64,000 bases of DNA from Dyadobacter sp. 50-39. GTDB taxonomy: Bacteria; Bacteroidota; Bacteroidia; Cytophagales; Spirosomataceae. Positions 8,889 to 17,101 of this stretch are shown here, in pieces. The stretch's first letter is position 1, and the number at the start of each line of letters is the position of its first letter. Made by a program: the position numbers and the translations under genes. The stretch is from the NCBI GenBank assembly GCA_001898145.1, contig MKSR01000029.1:558001-622000 (forward strand). The letters run 5' to 3'. Below the pieces are notes generated by a model. The model was not told where the DNA came from. It did no database searches and worked only from the letters and a program-made list of their open reading frames with translations.

Positions 8889-9338
8889 ATGACTTATCGT
8901 CGGATTCTGATTCTCACCATATTAGCGTTTGTCGCGTTGCTACCCGAAGCCATTGCACAGGTAAAACTCGGCAAAACGGAAACCGGAAACGCCTCCTACT
9001 ATTCGGCGCGGTTCCACGGCAGGAAAACCTCATTTGGGGAAGTACATAAAAGCAGTGAACTGCTTTGCGCCCACCGGAGCTATCCGCTCAATACCATGCT
9101 CGAAGTGACGAATCTGGAAAACGACGAAAAGGTGATCGTCAGAGTTAACGACCGTGGTCCTTTCTCGCGCCACCGCGTCATCGACCTCAGCAAGGAAGCC
9201 GCCCGCCTTTTGGGCATTCTCGCCAAAGGAGTCGCCAATGTTTCGGTCAGAGTTGTCGGAATGGAAGGAATGGTACTCTTATCCCCCAGCGAAGAAATCG
9301 ACCCGAAATCGGGCAAAGTCATTTCCATGAGAAAGTAA
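8889..9338 (+). CDS. rlpA: Septal ring lytic transglycosylase RlpA-family protein
   Basis: A 149-residue exported protein: signal peptide to about residue 23 (ending PEAIAQ), then a double-psi beta-barrel of the RlpA family. Family motifs are GNASYYSARFHGRKTSFGE (about 32-50), LCAHRSYPLNTMLEVTN, VRVNDRGPFSRHRVIDLSK (about 84-102) and AARLLG. RlpA cleaves peptide-stem-free glycan strands at septa in Pseudomonas, and the catalytic Asp of the NDRGPF motif is kept. It lacks a SPOR domain and has no lipobox Cys. It is 14 bases upstream of the DUF58 gene, suggesting cotranscription without an obvious functional link. Confidence 0.9.
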   Translation: MTYRRILILTILAFVALLPEAIAQVKLGKTETGNASYYSARFHGRKTSFGEVHKSSELLCAHRSYPLNTMLEVTNLENDEKVIVRVNDRGPFSRHRVIDLSKEAARLLGILAKGVANVSVRVVGMEGMVLLSPSEEIDPKSGKVISMRK

Positions 9339-9352
9339 GCCTTGATGCTAGC

Positions 9353-10267
9353 ATGAGTGTCCGCCAACTGGATCTGGCAAAAGTCAGAGAATTCGGAAAC
9401 CTTGAATTTCTTGCAAAACAGTTGGTAGAAGGTTTCATCACCGGTCTTCATAAATCTCCTTTCCACGGCTTTTCTGTCGAATTCGCCGAACATCAGCTTT
9501 ACAATACGGGCGAATCCACACGGAACATCGACTGGAAAGTATTTGCCAAAACAGACCGGCTCTACGTCAAGCGTTACGAAGAAGAAACGAACTTGCGCTG
9601 CCATATCCTGCTCGATACGTCGTCTTCCATGTATTATCCGGAAGACAATTACGGTAAAATGACGTTCAGCGTCATGGCCGCGGCAAGCCTCACCTATTTA
9701 TTGCAAAGGCAGAAAGATGCCGTAAGCCTGTGCACATTTTCAGAGCAAATCGAGGTGCAGACGGCTGTTAAGTCCACGCCATCGCACGTACACAAGATCA
9801 TGCTTGAATTGGAGCAGCAGCTACAAACGAGCCGACCGCTGCTGAAAACTTCGGTGGCGAATGTGTTGCACCAGATCGCCGAGAAGATCCATAAGCGCTC
9901 CCTAGTGGTCATTTTCAGTGATATGTTCGACAATATCGAGGATGCCGACAAGATATTTTCCGCATTACAGCATTTGCGGCATAATCTGCATGAAGTACTG
10001 CTATTCCACGTCACCGACCGTAAAACAGAAGAGAACTTCGCCTTTGAAAACCGCCCTTACGAGTTTATTGATCTGGAAACGGGCGAAAAGATCAAAGTCC
10101 AGCCCGAGCAGGTGCGCGAATCGTACCAGCAGTTTGTAGGGGATTTTTACCAAAAACTAAAACTGAAATGCGGGCAATACAAGATCGACTTCATCGAAGC
10201 AGATATCACCAACGGCTTCGACCCCATATTGCTCGCCTACTTAGTGAAGCATTCTAAAATGCGGTGA
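9353..10267 (+). CDS. DUF58 domain protein (vWA-like, MoxR-associated type)
   Basis: A 304-residue cytoplasmic protein of the DUF58 family. The hallmark segment GESTRNIDWKVFAKTDRLYV (about 52-71) leads into KRYEEETNL and a von Willebrand A-like fold with the MIDAS-type DTSSSM (about 88-93) and a second Ser/Asp-containing strand VVIFSDMFDN. DUF58 proteins are usually encoded beside a MoxR AAA+ ATPase and vWA/BatA membrane proteins in envelope stress or chaperone-like systems; no moxR is next to it here. It follows rlpA by 14 bases and is convergent with radA, whose stop is five bases away. Molecular function unproven. Confidence 0.88.
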   Translation: MSVRQLDLAKVREFGNLEFLAKQLVEGFITGLHKSPFHGFSVEFAEHQLYNTGESTRNIDWKVFAKTDRLYVKRYEEETNLRCHILLDTSSSMYYPEDNYGKMTFSVMAAASLTYLLQRQKDAVSLCTFSEQIEVQTAVKSTPSHVHKIMLELEQQLQTSRPLLKTSVANVLHQIAEKIHKRSLVVIFSDMFDNIEDADKIFSALQHLRHNLHEVLLFHVTDRKTEENFAFENRPYEFIDLETGEKIKVQPEQVRESYQQFVGDFYQKLKLKCGQYKIDFIEADITNGFDPILLAYLVKHSKMR

Positions 10268-10271
10268 TACG

Positions 10272-11645
10272 CTATTGATTCAGGAAGAGCGACATAAACA
10301 GCTCATCCAGATGCGCCACCGGTATCACTTCAATCTTCCCCCGCTTCAAGTCCAGCCCTTTGCTGTTGTATTTTGAAATGTAGATCTTTTTGAAACCCAG
10401 TTTTTCAGCTTCTGAAACGCGGCTATCAATGCGATTTACCGCGCGTACTTCCCCGCCCAGGCCGACTTCCGCAGCAAAACATACCGACGGAGGGATGAAT
10501 TTATCCTCATAGGAAGAAACCAATGACGCGATAACAGCAAGGTCGATCGCAGGATCTTCTACCTTTAAGCCCCCCGCCACATTCAGAAACACATCCTGCA
10601 CCCCCAGCCTGAAACCGCCCCGCTTTTCTAACACAGCAAGAAGCATTTGCAAACGCTTTGCATCAAAACCCGTACTGCTCCGCTGTGGTGTACCGTAAGT
10701 GGCAACACTCACAAGTGACTGTATTTCAACCAGCAAAGGCCGGTTTCCTTCCATCATCGAACCGATTGCGATGCCGCTCACCGGTTCGTCGCGCTGAGAA
10801 ATGAGGATTTCCGATGGATTGCTCACCTGCCGCAGACCAGTTCCCTGCATTTCATAGATCCCCAGCTCGGAAGTGCTGCCGAAACGGTTTTTCATCGTCC
10901 GTAAAATCCGGTAAGTATTATGGCGGTCACCTTCGAATTGCAGGACGGTATCCACCATATGTTCGAGTACCTTCGGCCCAGCGAGCGAACCGTCTTTGGT
11001 AATATGGCCGATCAGGAATACCGGAACGCCCATTTCCTTCGCGTACTTCATAAACTCCGCCGTGCATTCACGGACTTGCGACACGCTGCCCGCACCGGAC
11101 TCAATGTAGGTAGACTGCATGGTCTGAATCGAATCCACGATCAGGATTTCGGGCTGGAAGTCTTCGATTTGCCTGAATATATTCTGGGTTTGGGTATCGG
11201 TGAGGATGAAGCAGCTATCACTTTTCGCAGCCATCCGTTCGGCCCGCATTTTGATCTGTGCTTCGGATTCTTCCCCCGAGACATACAAAACCTTTTTGTT
11301 GGAAAGCGTCAGCGCAATTTGCAGCATTAAAGTCGACTTCCCTATGCCAGGCTCGCCGCCGATAAGTACCAGTGACCCCGGCACAATGCCTCCCCCGAGG
11401 ACACGGTTCAGCTCCTCATCAAGTGTGCGGATTCTCGGCTCGTTTTCGTAGATAATTTCAGCAATAGCCCGCGGACGGTTGGCCAGGTTCACCGATTTCC
11501 ACGAAACCGCTGTTTTCTTGTCCTCCTTTTCGATTACTTCCTGCACAAAAGTATTCCACTCGCCGCAGGACGGACACCTGCCGACCCATTTTGGCGAATT
11601 ATACCCACATTCCTGACAAAAATATGCGGTCTTGGCTTTGGCCAT
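10272..11645 (-). CDS. radA: DNA repair protein RadA
   Basis: A 457-residue RadA, the RecA-like helicase that drives branch migration during homologous recombination. All family parts are present: a four-Cys zinc finger CQECGYNSPKW...CPSCGEW (9-27), Walker A GGEPGIGKST (about 95-104), Walker B ILIVDSIQT, the RadA-specific KNRFGS motif (about 255), and a C-terminal Lon-protease-like domain (about 285-450) with VFLNVAGGLKVEDPAIDLAV and GEVRAVNRID. Length and start (MAKAKTAYFC) are typical. It stands alone, convergent with the DUF58 gene. Confidence 0.97.
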   Translation of the reverse strand: MAKAKTAYFCQECGYNSPKWVGRCPSCGEWNTFVQEVIEKEDKKTAVSWKSVNLANRPRAIAEIIYENEPRIRTLDEELNRVLGGGIVPGSLVLIGGEPGIGKSTLMLQIALTLSNKKVLYVSGEESEAQIKMRAERMAAKSDSCFILTDTQTQNIFRQIEDFQPEILIVDSIQTMQSTYIESGAGSVSQVRECTAEFMKYAKEMGVPVFLIGHITKDGSLAGPKVLEHMVDTVLQFEGDRHNTYRILRTMKNRFGSTSELGIYEMQGTGLRQVSNPSEILISQRDEPVSGIAIGSMMEGNRPLLVEIQSLVSVATYGTPQRSSTGFDAKRLQMLLAVLEKRGGFRLGVQDVFLNVAGGLKVEDPAIDLAVIASLVSSYEDKFIPPSVCFAAEVGLGGEVRAVNRIDSRVSEAEKLGFKKIYISKYNSKGLDLKRGKIEVIPVAHLDELFMSLFLNQ

Positions 11646-11810
11646 AATAGAATAGTCTAATTTATATCCTCTTGGTGACTAACGTAATTCAGACGATATT
11701 AATCCAATTTTTGCATGTTTGGGCCACAAAATCAAAAAAAATGTAGGATAGGTATAGTTTTTTGCAATTTAGCGTTATTAACCTGTTTTACTTAAAAAAT
11801 CATATTATCC
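11646..11810. other. Divergent intergenic region radA / outer-membrane protein
   Basis: AT-rich, 165 bases; must hold both divergent promoters. No strong hairpin or exact -7 consensus seen. Confidence 0.3.
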
Positions 11811-12524
11811 ATGAACATCCTGACAAAAGTGGCCTGTGCCTGTTTGCTCTGCATTTTCGCATTCTCCAATGCGCAGGCCCAGAAGAAAGGTTTTGCGTTT
11901 GGTATAAAAGGAGGGGTGAACCTGTCGCGGCTTACAATGGGTGACGTTTTCACGACACGTTACGATGAAAATGGAAATCCCTATCTCGGATACGACGGCA
12001 AAGAAGTTCGTGACAACCTGAAAGAAAGCTTCAACACAAGGACCGGTGCCGTCGGCGGTATCTGGATGCGCTTCGGTAAAACACTGTTCATTCAGCCGGA
12101 AGCATTGGTTTCAACCAAAGGCGGTTCGTTCAAAATAATCCAGAATGACCAGGAAATTCCTGTCGAAAAAACGATCAATGTCAAATACAGCAATATCGAT
12201 GTTCCACTGTTAATCGGTCTCAAAGGGGGCCCGTTCCGCATTCTCGCCGGGCCGGTTACCTCGTTCCGCATCGGTGACAACCAGCGTTTACGCGATGCAT
12301 TTAAATACTACACTTCTGATTTGAACAATGCAATGTCCCAAGCGACATTCGGTTATCAGCTGGGAGCCGGCCTGGATCTGGGTAATTTTAGCCTGGATGT
12401 AAGAAAAGAAGGTTCATTCACCAACCTGGCGTCATTTCAGGTCAGCGGTCAGCAGGCGGCAGGCGGCTCCGTGAAGCAAAAGGTTACCTCATGGCAGGTA
12501 ACGCTGGGGTTGAAACTATTTTAA
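11811..12524 (+). CDS. Outer-membrane beta-barrel protein (PorT-like family)
   Basis: A 237-residue exported protein with signal peptide to about residue 23 (FAFSNAQA). It resembles the small eight-stranded outer-membrane barrels (OMP_b-brl_2/PorT type) frequent in Bacteroidota: the mature part starts QKKGFAFGIKGGVNLSR, then GAVGGIWMRFG, LFIQPEALVSTKGG, NIDVPLLIGLKGGPFRILAGP and a closing strand WQVTLGLKLF with terminal Phe. Alternating hydrophobic strands and the C-terminal aromatic residue fit BamA-dependent insertion. It is a single gene with its own terminator. Function unknown; no ligand is suggested by the context. Confidence 0.82.
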   Translation: MNILTKVACACLLCIFAFSNAQAQKKGFAFGIKGGVNLSRLTMGDVFTTRYDENGNPYLGYDGKEVRDNLKESFNTRTGAVGGIWMRFGKTLFIQPEALVSTKGGSFKIIQNDQEIPVEKTINVKYSNIDVPLLIGLKGGPFRILAGPVTSFRIGDNQRLRDAFKYYTSDLNNAMSQATFGYQLGAGLDLGNFSLDVRKEGSFTNLASFQVSGQQAAGGSVKQKVTSWQVTLGLKLF

Positions 12525-12551
12525 TTTTGCGAGCCGCCTATAAACAAAACG

Positions 12552-12585
12552 AGCAGCCTTCGATCGAGCGATGGCTGCTGTTTTT
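12552..12585 (+). terminator. Intrinsic terminator after the barrel gene
   Basis: 7-bp stem AGCAGCC/GGCTGCT (12552-12558 and 12573-12579) followed by GTTTTT. Confidence 0.75.
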
Positions 12586-12621
12586 ATGAATAACCCACTA
12601 ATTTAATTCACCAAATATCTT

Positions 12622-13023
12622 TTATGCGCTGATGCGAATGAGGTTGGTGTGGTCGAGAAGACCGGATACCTCTTTGATTTTTCTGCGCGATACGACTACT
12701 TCTTTGCCGCATGAAAGTTTCAGCATGCGATCATCTTCCAGACGCTCCACCACGTAGTCGGCATTGACGAGGTACGATTTGTGAACGCGGAGAAACTTAG
12801 CGCTCAACTGTTCTGCAAGAGATTTCAATGTTTTCGAAACCAGGTATTTCTTACCGTTGTTCGTATATATGAATGTGTAGTTTCCTTCACCTTCGAGAAA
12901 AGTGATTACATCGGGTGTCAAAAAGATCGTTCTTCCCATTGACTGGACTGAAATGTAAGAACGGCTGTCGCTGTATGATCTCTCTGACAGGTTGGGGCGA
13001 GTAAAGCTTGGAAAATTTTTCAT
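12622..13023 (-). CDS. LytTR-domain DNA-binding protein without receiver domain
   Basis: A 133-residue protein made almost entirely of one LytTR DNA-binding domain (about 28-128). Visible motifs are DVITFLEGEGNYTFIYT, KKYLVSKTLKSLAEQL, FLRVHKSYLVNADYV and VVVSRRKIKEV. LytTR regulators are usually fused to a response-regulator receiver; here only a short, Ser-rich N-terminal stretch precedes the domain, so activity may depend on another partner or on abundance. A minus-strand -7 box lies 36 bases upstream (13059-13066), and the region further upstream carries a cluster of ACGTA-containing sites that could be its operator. Monocistronic. Confidence 0.87.
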   Translation of the reverse strand: MKNFPSFTRPNLSERSYSDSRSYISVQSMGRTIFLTPDVITFLEGEGNYTFIYTNNGKKYLVSKTLKSLAEQLSAKFLRVHKSYLVNADYVVERLEDDRMLKLSCGKEVVVSRRKIKEVSGLLDHTNLIRISA

Positions 13024-13058
13024 GGTAACTACGCTAATATTGTTGTGATTTCTTGTTC

Positions 13059-13066
13059 CAAAATTA
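13059..13066 (-). promoter_or_regulatory. Putative -7 box (TAATTTTG) for the lytTR gene
   Basis: TAnnTTTG match on the minus strand, 35 bases upstream of the ATG at 13023. Confidence 0.4.
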
Positions 13067-13090
13067 GCACATCGCGCAGTGTTCAGGAAA

Positions 13091-13247
13091 TACGTAAAAG
13101 TACGTATTAAATTTTAAACATCTGAATATCATATAATTAACAAATACACAACCGTACAAATGACGTAAGCAAACTTAGTAAAATGCGTAATTTTACGTAG
13201 TCCCAAAAACGTGGATTTTTCCAATAAACCGTCCCAATAAACGTAAC
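13091..13247. promoter_or_regulatory. Cluster of ACGTA / TACGTA motifs between lytTR and pheS
   Basis: TACGTA occurs at 13091-13096, 13101-13106 (10 bases apart, one helical turn) and 13194-13199. Related GACGTAA, GCGTAA and AACGTAA copies lie at about 13162, 13185 and 13240. This is far denser than in neighbouring sequence. A regulator binding region is inferred, with the adjacent LytTR protein as the obvious candidate. Not proven. Confidence 0.4.
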
Positions 13248-13284
13248 TGCGCCTTTTCACCTCTGCCTGCGAGCTAACTTTCGT

Positions 13285-13292
13285 TATCTTTG
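13285..13292 (+). promoter_or_regulatory. Bacteroidota -7 box (TATCTTTG) for pheS
   Basis: Perfect TAnnTTTG match, predicting transcription start near 13299 and a leader of about 70 nt containing the palindrome at 13326-13341. Confidence 0.55.
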
Positions 13293-13325
13293 CAGGAATT
13301 TCGGGGCCCTCCAAGAAGGTCTCCT

Positions 13326-13341
13326 GCCGTGAAATCACGGC
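13326..13341 (+). promoter_or_regulatory. Palindrome in the pheS leader
   Basis: Perfect 7-bp inverted repeat GCCGTGA/TCACGGC with only two bases between arms, inside the predicted pheS 5' leader and 27 bases before the ATG. As RNA the loop is too tight for all seven pairs, so a DNA-level operator is as likely as an mRNA hairpin. Confidence 0.4.
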
Positions 13342-13368
13342 GCAAGTCACCAATAACAACAAGCTTTT

Positions 13369-14409
13369 ATGATTACCGATCGGGTAAAGGAGTTAGTTTC
13401 TGAAATCGAACAGGCAACAGTCAGCAATAAAGAGCAGCTGGAAGCTTTCAGATTAAAATATATCAGTAAGAAGGGTGCCGTAACCGAGCTGTTTGATAAC
13501 CTCAAAAATATTCCTCAGGAGGATCGCCGGGCTGTCGGGCAGGAATTGAATACGCTCAAAAACCTGGCGCAAACGCGTTTTCAGGATTTTCAGGCTGCCC
13601 TTGAAAATGCGGCGGACAGCAATCCGGAAATGCTGATCGACCTTACCTTGCCTGTAACGCCGAACCTGCAGGGAAGTCTCCATCCGCTAACCATTGTTCG
13701 CCGGAGGATCATCGAGATTTTCGAGCGCATGGGCTTCAATGTTTCATACGGACCCGAGATCGAGAAAGACTGGTACAATTTCAGCGCATTGAACTTTGCC
13801 GATAACCACCCGGCGCGTGAAATGCAGGATACGTTCTTTATTTCCAAAAGCGAAGGCGATGTAAAGGACGACGTGCTGCTTCGTACGCATACGTCCAATG
13901 TGCAGGTGCGCCTGATGGAACGCCAGAAGCCGCCGATCCGCAGCATCATGCCGGGCCGCGTGTTCCGTAACGAAGCTATTTCAGCCCGCGCACACTGCGT
14001 TTTCCACCAGGTAGAAGGCCTTTATGTGGATAAAAATGTGAGTTTCAAAGATTTGAAAGATACATTGTACCACTTCGCAAAGGAGATGTTCGGAAAAGAT
14101 TCCACGATCCGCCTGCGCCCTTCTTACTTCCCATTCACCGAGCCTAGTGCGGAAATCGACGTTTCTTGCTTTATCTGTAAAGGAAAAGGCTGCAACGTTT
14201 GCAAGTACACCGGTTGGGTAGAGATCGCGGGTTCGGGTATGGTAGACCCGAACGTGCTGGAAAACTGCGGCATCGACAGCGAAGAATATACCGGTTTCGC
14301 ATTCGGAATGGGTATCGAGCGGATTACCATGCTGCGTTACGGCATCAACGACCTCCGTATGTTTACCGAAAACGATGTAAGGTTCCTCCGGCAATTCGAA
14401 GGCGCCTGA
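13369..14409 (+). CDS. pheS: Phenylalanyl-tRNA synthetase alpha subunit
   Basis: A 346-residue PheS, the catalytic alpha subunit that charges tRNA-Phe as an alpha2beta2 enzyme. It has the N-terminal coiled coil (1 to about 90; LKYISKKGAVTELFDNLKNI), class II motif 1 around GFNVSYGPEIE, motif 2 PGRVFRNEAISARAHCVFHQVEGLYVD (about 202-228; key Arg in FRNE), the FTEPSAEIDVSC segment and motif 3 FAFGMGIERITMLRYGI (about 311-327). A four-Cys loop CFICKGKGCNVC (about 268-279) resembles a zinc knuckle seen in some PheS. pheT is not adjacent. Terminator follows. Confidence 0.97.
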   Translation: MITDRVKELVSEIEQATVSNKEQLEAFRLKYISKKGAVTELFDNLKNIPQEDRRAVGQELNTLKNLAQTRFQDFQAALENAADSNPEMLIDLTLPVTPNLQGSLHPLTIVRRRIIEIFERMGFNVSYGPEIEKDWYNFSALNFADNHPAREMQDTFFISKSEGDVKDDVLLRTHTSNVQVRLMERQKPPIRSIMPGRVFRNEAISARAHCVFHQVEGLYVDKNVSFKDLKDTLYHFAKEMFGKDSTIRLRPSYFPFTEPSAEIDVSCFICKGKGCNVCKYTGWVEIAGSGMVDPNVLENCGIDSEEYTGFAFGMGIERITMLRYGINDLRMFTENDVRFLRQFEGA

Positions 14410-14430
14410 GTTGGACATAAATAAAAGTAG

Positions 14431-14470
14431 ATGCCCTGGAATGTGATCATTTCAGGGCATTTGCTTTTTT
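14431..14470. terminator. Bidirectional terminator between pheS and the esterase gene
   Basis: Perfect 8-bp stem ATGCCCTG/CAGGGCAT (14431-14438, 14453-14460) with a 14-base loop. T-rich tracts follow on both strands, including six T at 14465-14470. Confidence 0.8.
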
Positions 14471-14493
14471 ATTCCAGTGCTTTTTTATTCCAG
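14462..14493. repeat. 16-bp perfect tandem duplication
   Basis: The unit TGCTTTTTTATTCCAG occurs twice back to back (14462-14477 and 14478-14493), from the terminator tail to two bases before the esterase stop codon. Probably a replication-slippage duplication. Confidence 0.85.
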
Positions 14494-14494
14494 A

Positions 14495-15226
14495 TCAAAA
14501 CCTCGTTTCGAGGTAGTAAGGGAGCATTTTTTTCCAGGCCCACCACTCGTGGGGAATGTCGCTTCCCCAGATATCCAGCTCGTGAGGAACATTCTTCGAC
14601 GCCAGGATGGAGGAGATATGCCTCGAATAATCCGGCACCTCGTAAGCCCCCGAGCCTGTAATAAAGTGAATATGCCGACTGTCGCGGTACATCTGCAAGT
14701 GCCATTCGGCTTTCAAATTCGGCAGATAATGCACGGGAGAATTGAAATACACATTATCATCGTAATAGCCATTGGTGTACACACTCAGATCGTAGCAGCC
14801 GCTCATTGCAATCACCCCGTGGATATAATCGGGATGTTTGAAAAACAGATTAGCGGCGTGTAAAGCCCCGAACGAAGCACCGGCTGCGATAATCTCATTA
14901 TGCGGGCTGGAATCTTCCTTAACAAACGGTACCACCTCCTTGATCACATAATCGTTGAAAGCCTGATGCCGCACGGCCTTGTCATAACCATGCATATAAG
15001 GGTTCAGCCAGCTTTCTGCATTAATGCTATTAATACAGTAAACCTTTACCTTCCCGGAATAAATGTAAGGCTCTATCGCATCGATCAATCCGTGCCGTTC
15101 GTATTCCAGGTAGTCCGATGCCGCCGTCGGAATGAGCAGGAGCGCTACTCCGTAATGCCCGTAGACGGCGATTTCCATTTCCTTGTTAAGCGCCGGACTG
15201 AACCATCCGGTTATATGGCGTTGCAT
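14495..15226 (-). CDS. Esterase D-like alpha/beta hydrolase
   Basis: A 243-residue alpha/beta hydrolase of the putative esterase (EstD/S-formylglutathione hydrolase-like) family, without signal peptide. The nucleophile elbow is GASFGA (about 117-122), with further catalytic residues plausible in the C-terminal GSGAYE/PDYSRH and IPHEWWAW segments. The beta-sheet strand VALLLIPTAASDYLEYERHG opens the fold. It lies downstream of the ATP-grasp gene on the same strand after 114 bases, so the two probably form an operon and may act on the same peptide or ester product. The substrate cannot be told from sequence. Confidence 0.85.
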   Translation of the reverse strand: MQRHITGWFSPALNKEMEIAVYGHYGVALLLIPTAASDYLEYERHGLIDAIEPYIYSGKVKVYCINSINAESWLNPYMHGYDKAVRHQAFNDYVIKEVVPFVKEDSSPHNEIIAAGASFGALHAANLFFKHPDYIHGVIAMSGCYDLSVYTNGYYDDNVYFNSPVHYLPNLKAEWHLQMYRDSRHIHFITGSGAYEVPDYSRHISSILASKNVPHELDIWGSDIPHEWWAWKKMLPYYLETRF

Positions 15227-15301
15227 TGTTGAATCATTTAAGTTACCGACTATTCCTATTCAGGCAGTTCACACAAGGTTTATTAAAGCAACATATAAAC
15301 C

Positions 15302-15340
15302 GTTATCATGAACAGACTGCCAGTAACTGTTAATGATAAC
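15302..15340. repeat. Inverted repeat between ATP-grasp and esterase genes
   Basis: Perfect 8-bp arms GTTATCAT (15302-15309) and ATGATAAC (15333-15340) with 23 bases between, ending at the ATP-grasp stop codon. No T tract, so it is more likely an RNA processing or stabilising hairpin than a terminator. Confidence 0.4.
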
Positions 15341-16771
15341 TTAATACAATACCCACGTATCTTTTCCGCCGCCACCCTGCGACGAATTCACCACCAGCGA
15401 CCCCTTACGCAATGCGACGCGGGTAAGCCCACCGGGGATCACGCTGATATCGTCGCCATATAATATGTAAGGCCGGAGATCGACGTGCCGCCCCTCGGCA
15501 TGCCCATCGACCATACAAGGCACTCTTGATAATGAAATCGTAGGTTGTGCAATATAATTCCGCGGATTGTCCTTTATTTTTTGGCGGAAAAGTTCATGCT
15601 CTTCCTCGGTCGCCTTCGGCCCGATCAACATTCCATAACCACCCGCTTCATTCGCCTCTTTTACAACCAGTTCTGAAATATTCTCAAGAACGTAGTTCAT
15701 ATCATCCTCCTCGCCGCAGATGTATGTCTTCACATTGGGAATGATCGCCTCCTCTCCCAGGTAATACTTGATAATGCGTGGCACATAGGCATACACTACC
15801 TTATCGTCGGCTACACCGGTACCGGGCGCATTAGCCAACGCCACCCGTCCTTTCTTATACACTTCGAAAATCCCCGGAATACCGATCAGCGAATCTTCGC
15901 GGAATGACTCGGGGTCCATGAAAGTGTCGTCGATCCGGCGGTAAATCACATCCACGATCTGCAACCCATTGGTCGTCCGCATTTTAACATACCCATCCGA
16001 AACCACGAGGTCACGCGCATCCACAAGCTCAACGCCCATTTGCTGGGCCAGGTAGGAATGTTCGAAATAGGCGGAGTTATAAATGCCCGGCGTGAGCACC
16101 GCCACAGTGGGGTTAGGGCGGTCGGCCAGGTGTTGCAGCATTTGCAGCAAGCGCGTCGGATAATCGGACACGGGCCGTACACCAGTGCGCGCGAGTACGT
16201 CTGGAAAGATCTGTTTCGACAGTTCCCTGTTTTCCAGCATATAAGACACCCCTGACGGACAGCGCAGGTTATCTTCCAACACCATAAAAGTGCCGTCTTC
16301 CCCTTTAATAAGGTCGGTACCGGTAATGTGGCACCAGATCCCTTTGGGTGGTTTCAGGCCAATGCAGGGTTTGAGGAAGCATTTGCTCGACTCGATCAGT
16401 TCACGAGGCACCACCCCATCGTTCAATATATTTTGCTCATTATAAACATCGTCAATGAACATGTTCAGCGCCTTGATCCGCTGTTTTAGCCCTTTTTCAA
16501 GCCACTCCCATTCCGCATTCGACAGCACGCGCGGGATGATGTCGATCGGCATAATGCGTTCGGTACCCTCGCCCTCGGAATACACATTGAAGGTAATACC
16601 CATCGATAACAGCGCACGTTCGGTGGCTAGCTGGCGGTTGGTCAGGTCATCATGTGTCAGGTTTTCAAATTTGTTCTTTAAATGCTCATACCCCTGGCGT
16701 ATTTCACCGCCTGGGGTAAACATCTCATCGAAGAAATTTTCTATTTGATAATTGGAAAATGAAAAATTCAT
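15341..16771 (-). CDS. Circularly permuted type 2 ATP-grasp protein
   Basis: A 476-residue protein of the circularly permuted ATP-grasp type 2 family, predicted peptide or amide ligases. Typical segments are the N-terminal FDEMFTPGGEIRQGYEHL, IPRVLSNAEWEWLEKGLKQR (about 90-109), PKGIWCHITGTDLI, VLEDNLRCPSGVSYMLENR (about 175-193), VAVLTPGIYNSAYFEH, VDVIYRRIDD, LANAPGTGVADDK (about 322-334) and KANEAGG-like VVKEANEAGGYGMLIG. ATG at 16771 (MNFSFSNYQIENF) is chosen over a TTG three codons upstream. Homologues elsewhere sit beside an alpha-E protein and a transglutaminase-like protease; here the downstream gene is an esterase and neither partner is present. Confidence 0.92.
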   Translation of the reverse strand: MNFSFSNYQIENFFDEMFTPGGEIRQGYEHLKNKFENLTHDDLTNRQLATERALLSMGITFNVYSEGEGTERIMPIDIIPRVLSNAEWEWLEKGLKQRIKALNMFIDDVYNEQNILNDGVVPRELIESSKCFLKPCIGLKPPKGIWCHITGTDLIKGEDGTFMVLEDNLRCPSGVSYMLENRELSKQIFPDVLARTGVRPVSDYPTRLLQMLQHLADRPNPTVAVLTPGIYNSAYFEHSYLAQQMGVELVDARDLVVSDGYVKMRTTNGLQIVDVIYRRIDDTFMDPESFREDSLIGIPGIFEVYKKGRVALANAPGTGVADDKVVYAYVPRIIKYYLGEEAIIPNVKTYICGEEDDMNYVLENISELVVKEANEAGGYGMLIGPKATEEEHELFRQKIKDNPRNYIAQPTISLSRVPCMVDGHAEGRHVDLRPYILYGDDISVIPGGLTRVALRKGSLVVNSSQGGGGKDTWVLY

Positions 16772-17101
16772 ACAATTCAAAATTTGAATAAGTCAATACC
16801 GATAGTTCACAGAACAATATATGGTCAATGTATGAATTTACAAAACAAATACCAACGGACACAGCCGACCCATTTCACCATTCACTTCCCGGAAAAAGCC
16901 AAAACTTCCCTAAAACGCTGAGTGTGAAAAGCTCCTGTGGGGAGCAACCATTTGCGCATTTCCTCCGTATTAAAATCGTGCCGCCCAACGTTATGGAATA
17001 TTCTTTACTCATTCAGTAAACAATGTTGCAAGTCAGTGCCGTTAGCATTTTATTTGTAACCTGATCTAAATGTCGGCCACCCCTACCGATTCACGTTCCT
17101 T
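16772..17101. other. Divergent intergenic region, no gene recognised
   Basis: 330 bases between divergent genes. A 63-codon frame (16828-17019) has no family resemblance or signal and is taken as noncoding. No hairpin or exact -7 box stands out. Confidence 0.4.

Noticed and set aside
16828-17019. A 63-codon frame in the divergent region before the DUF5723 gene
   Set aside because: No signal peptide, motif or start-site support; composition does not look like a protein of this organism.
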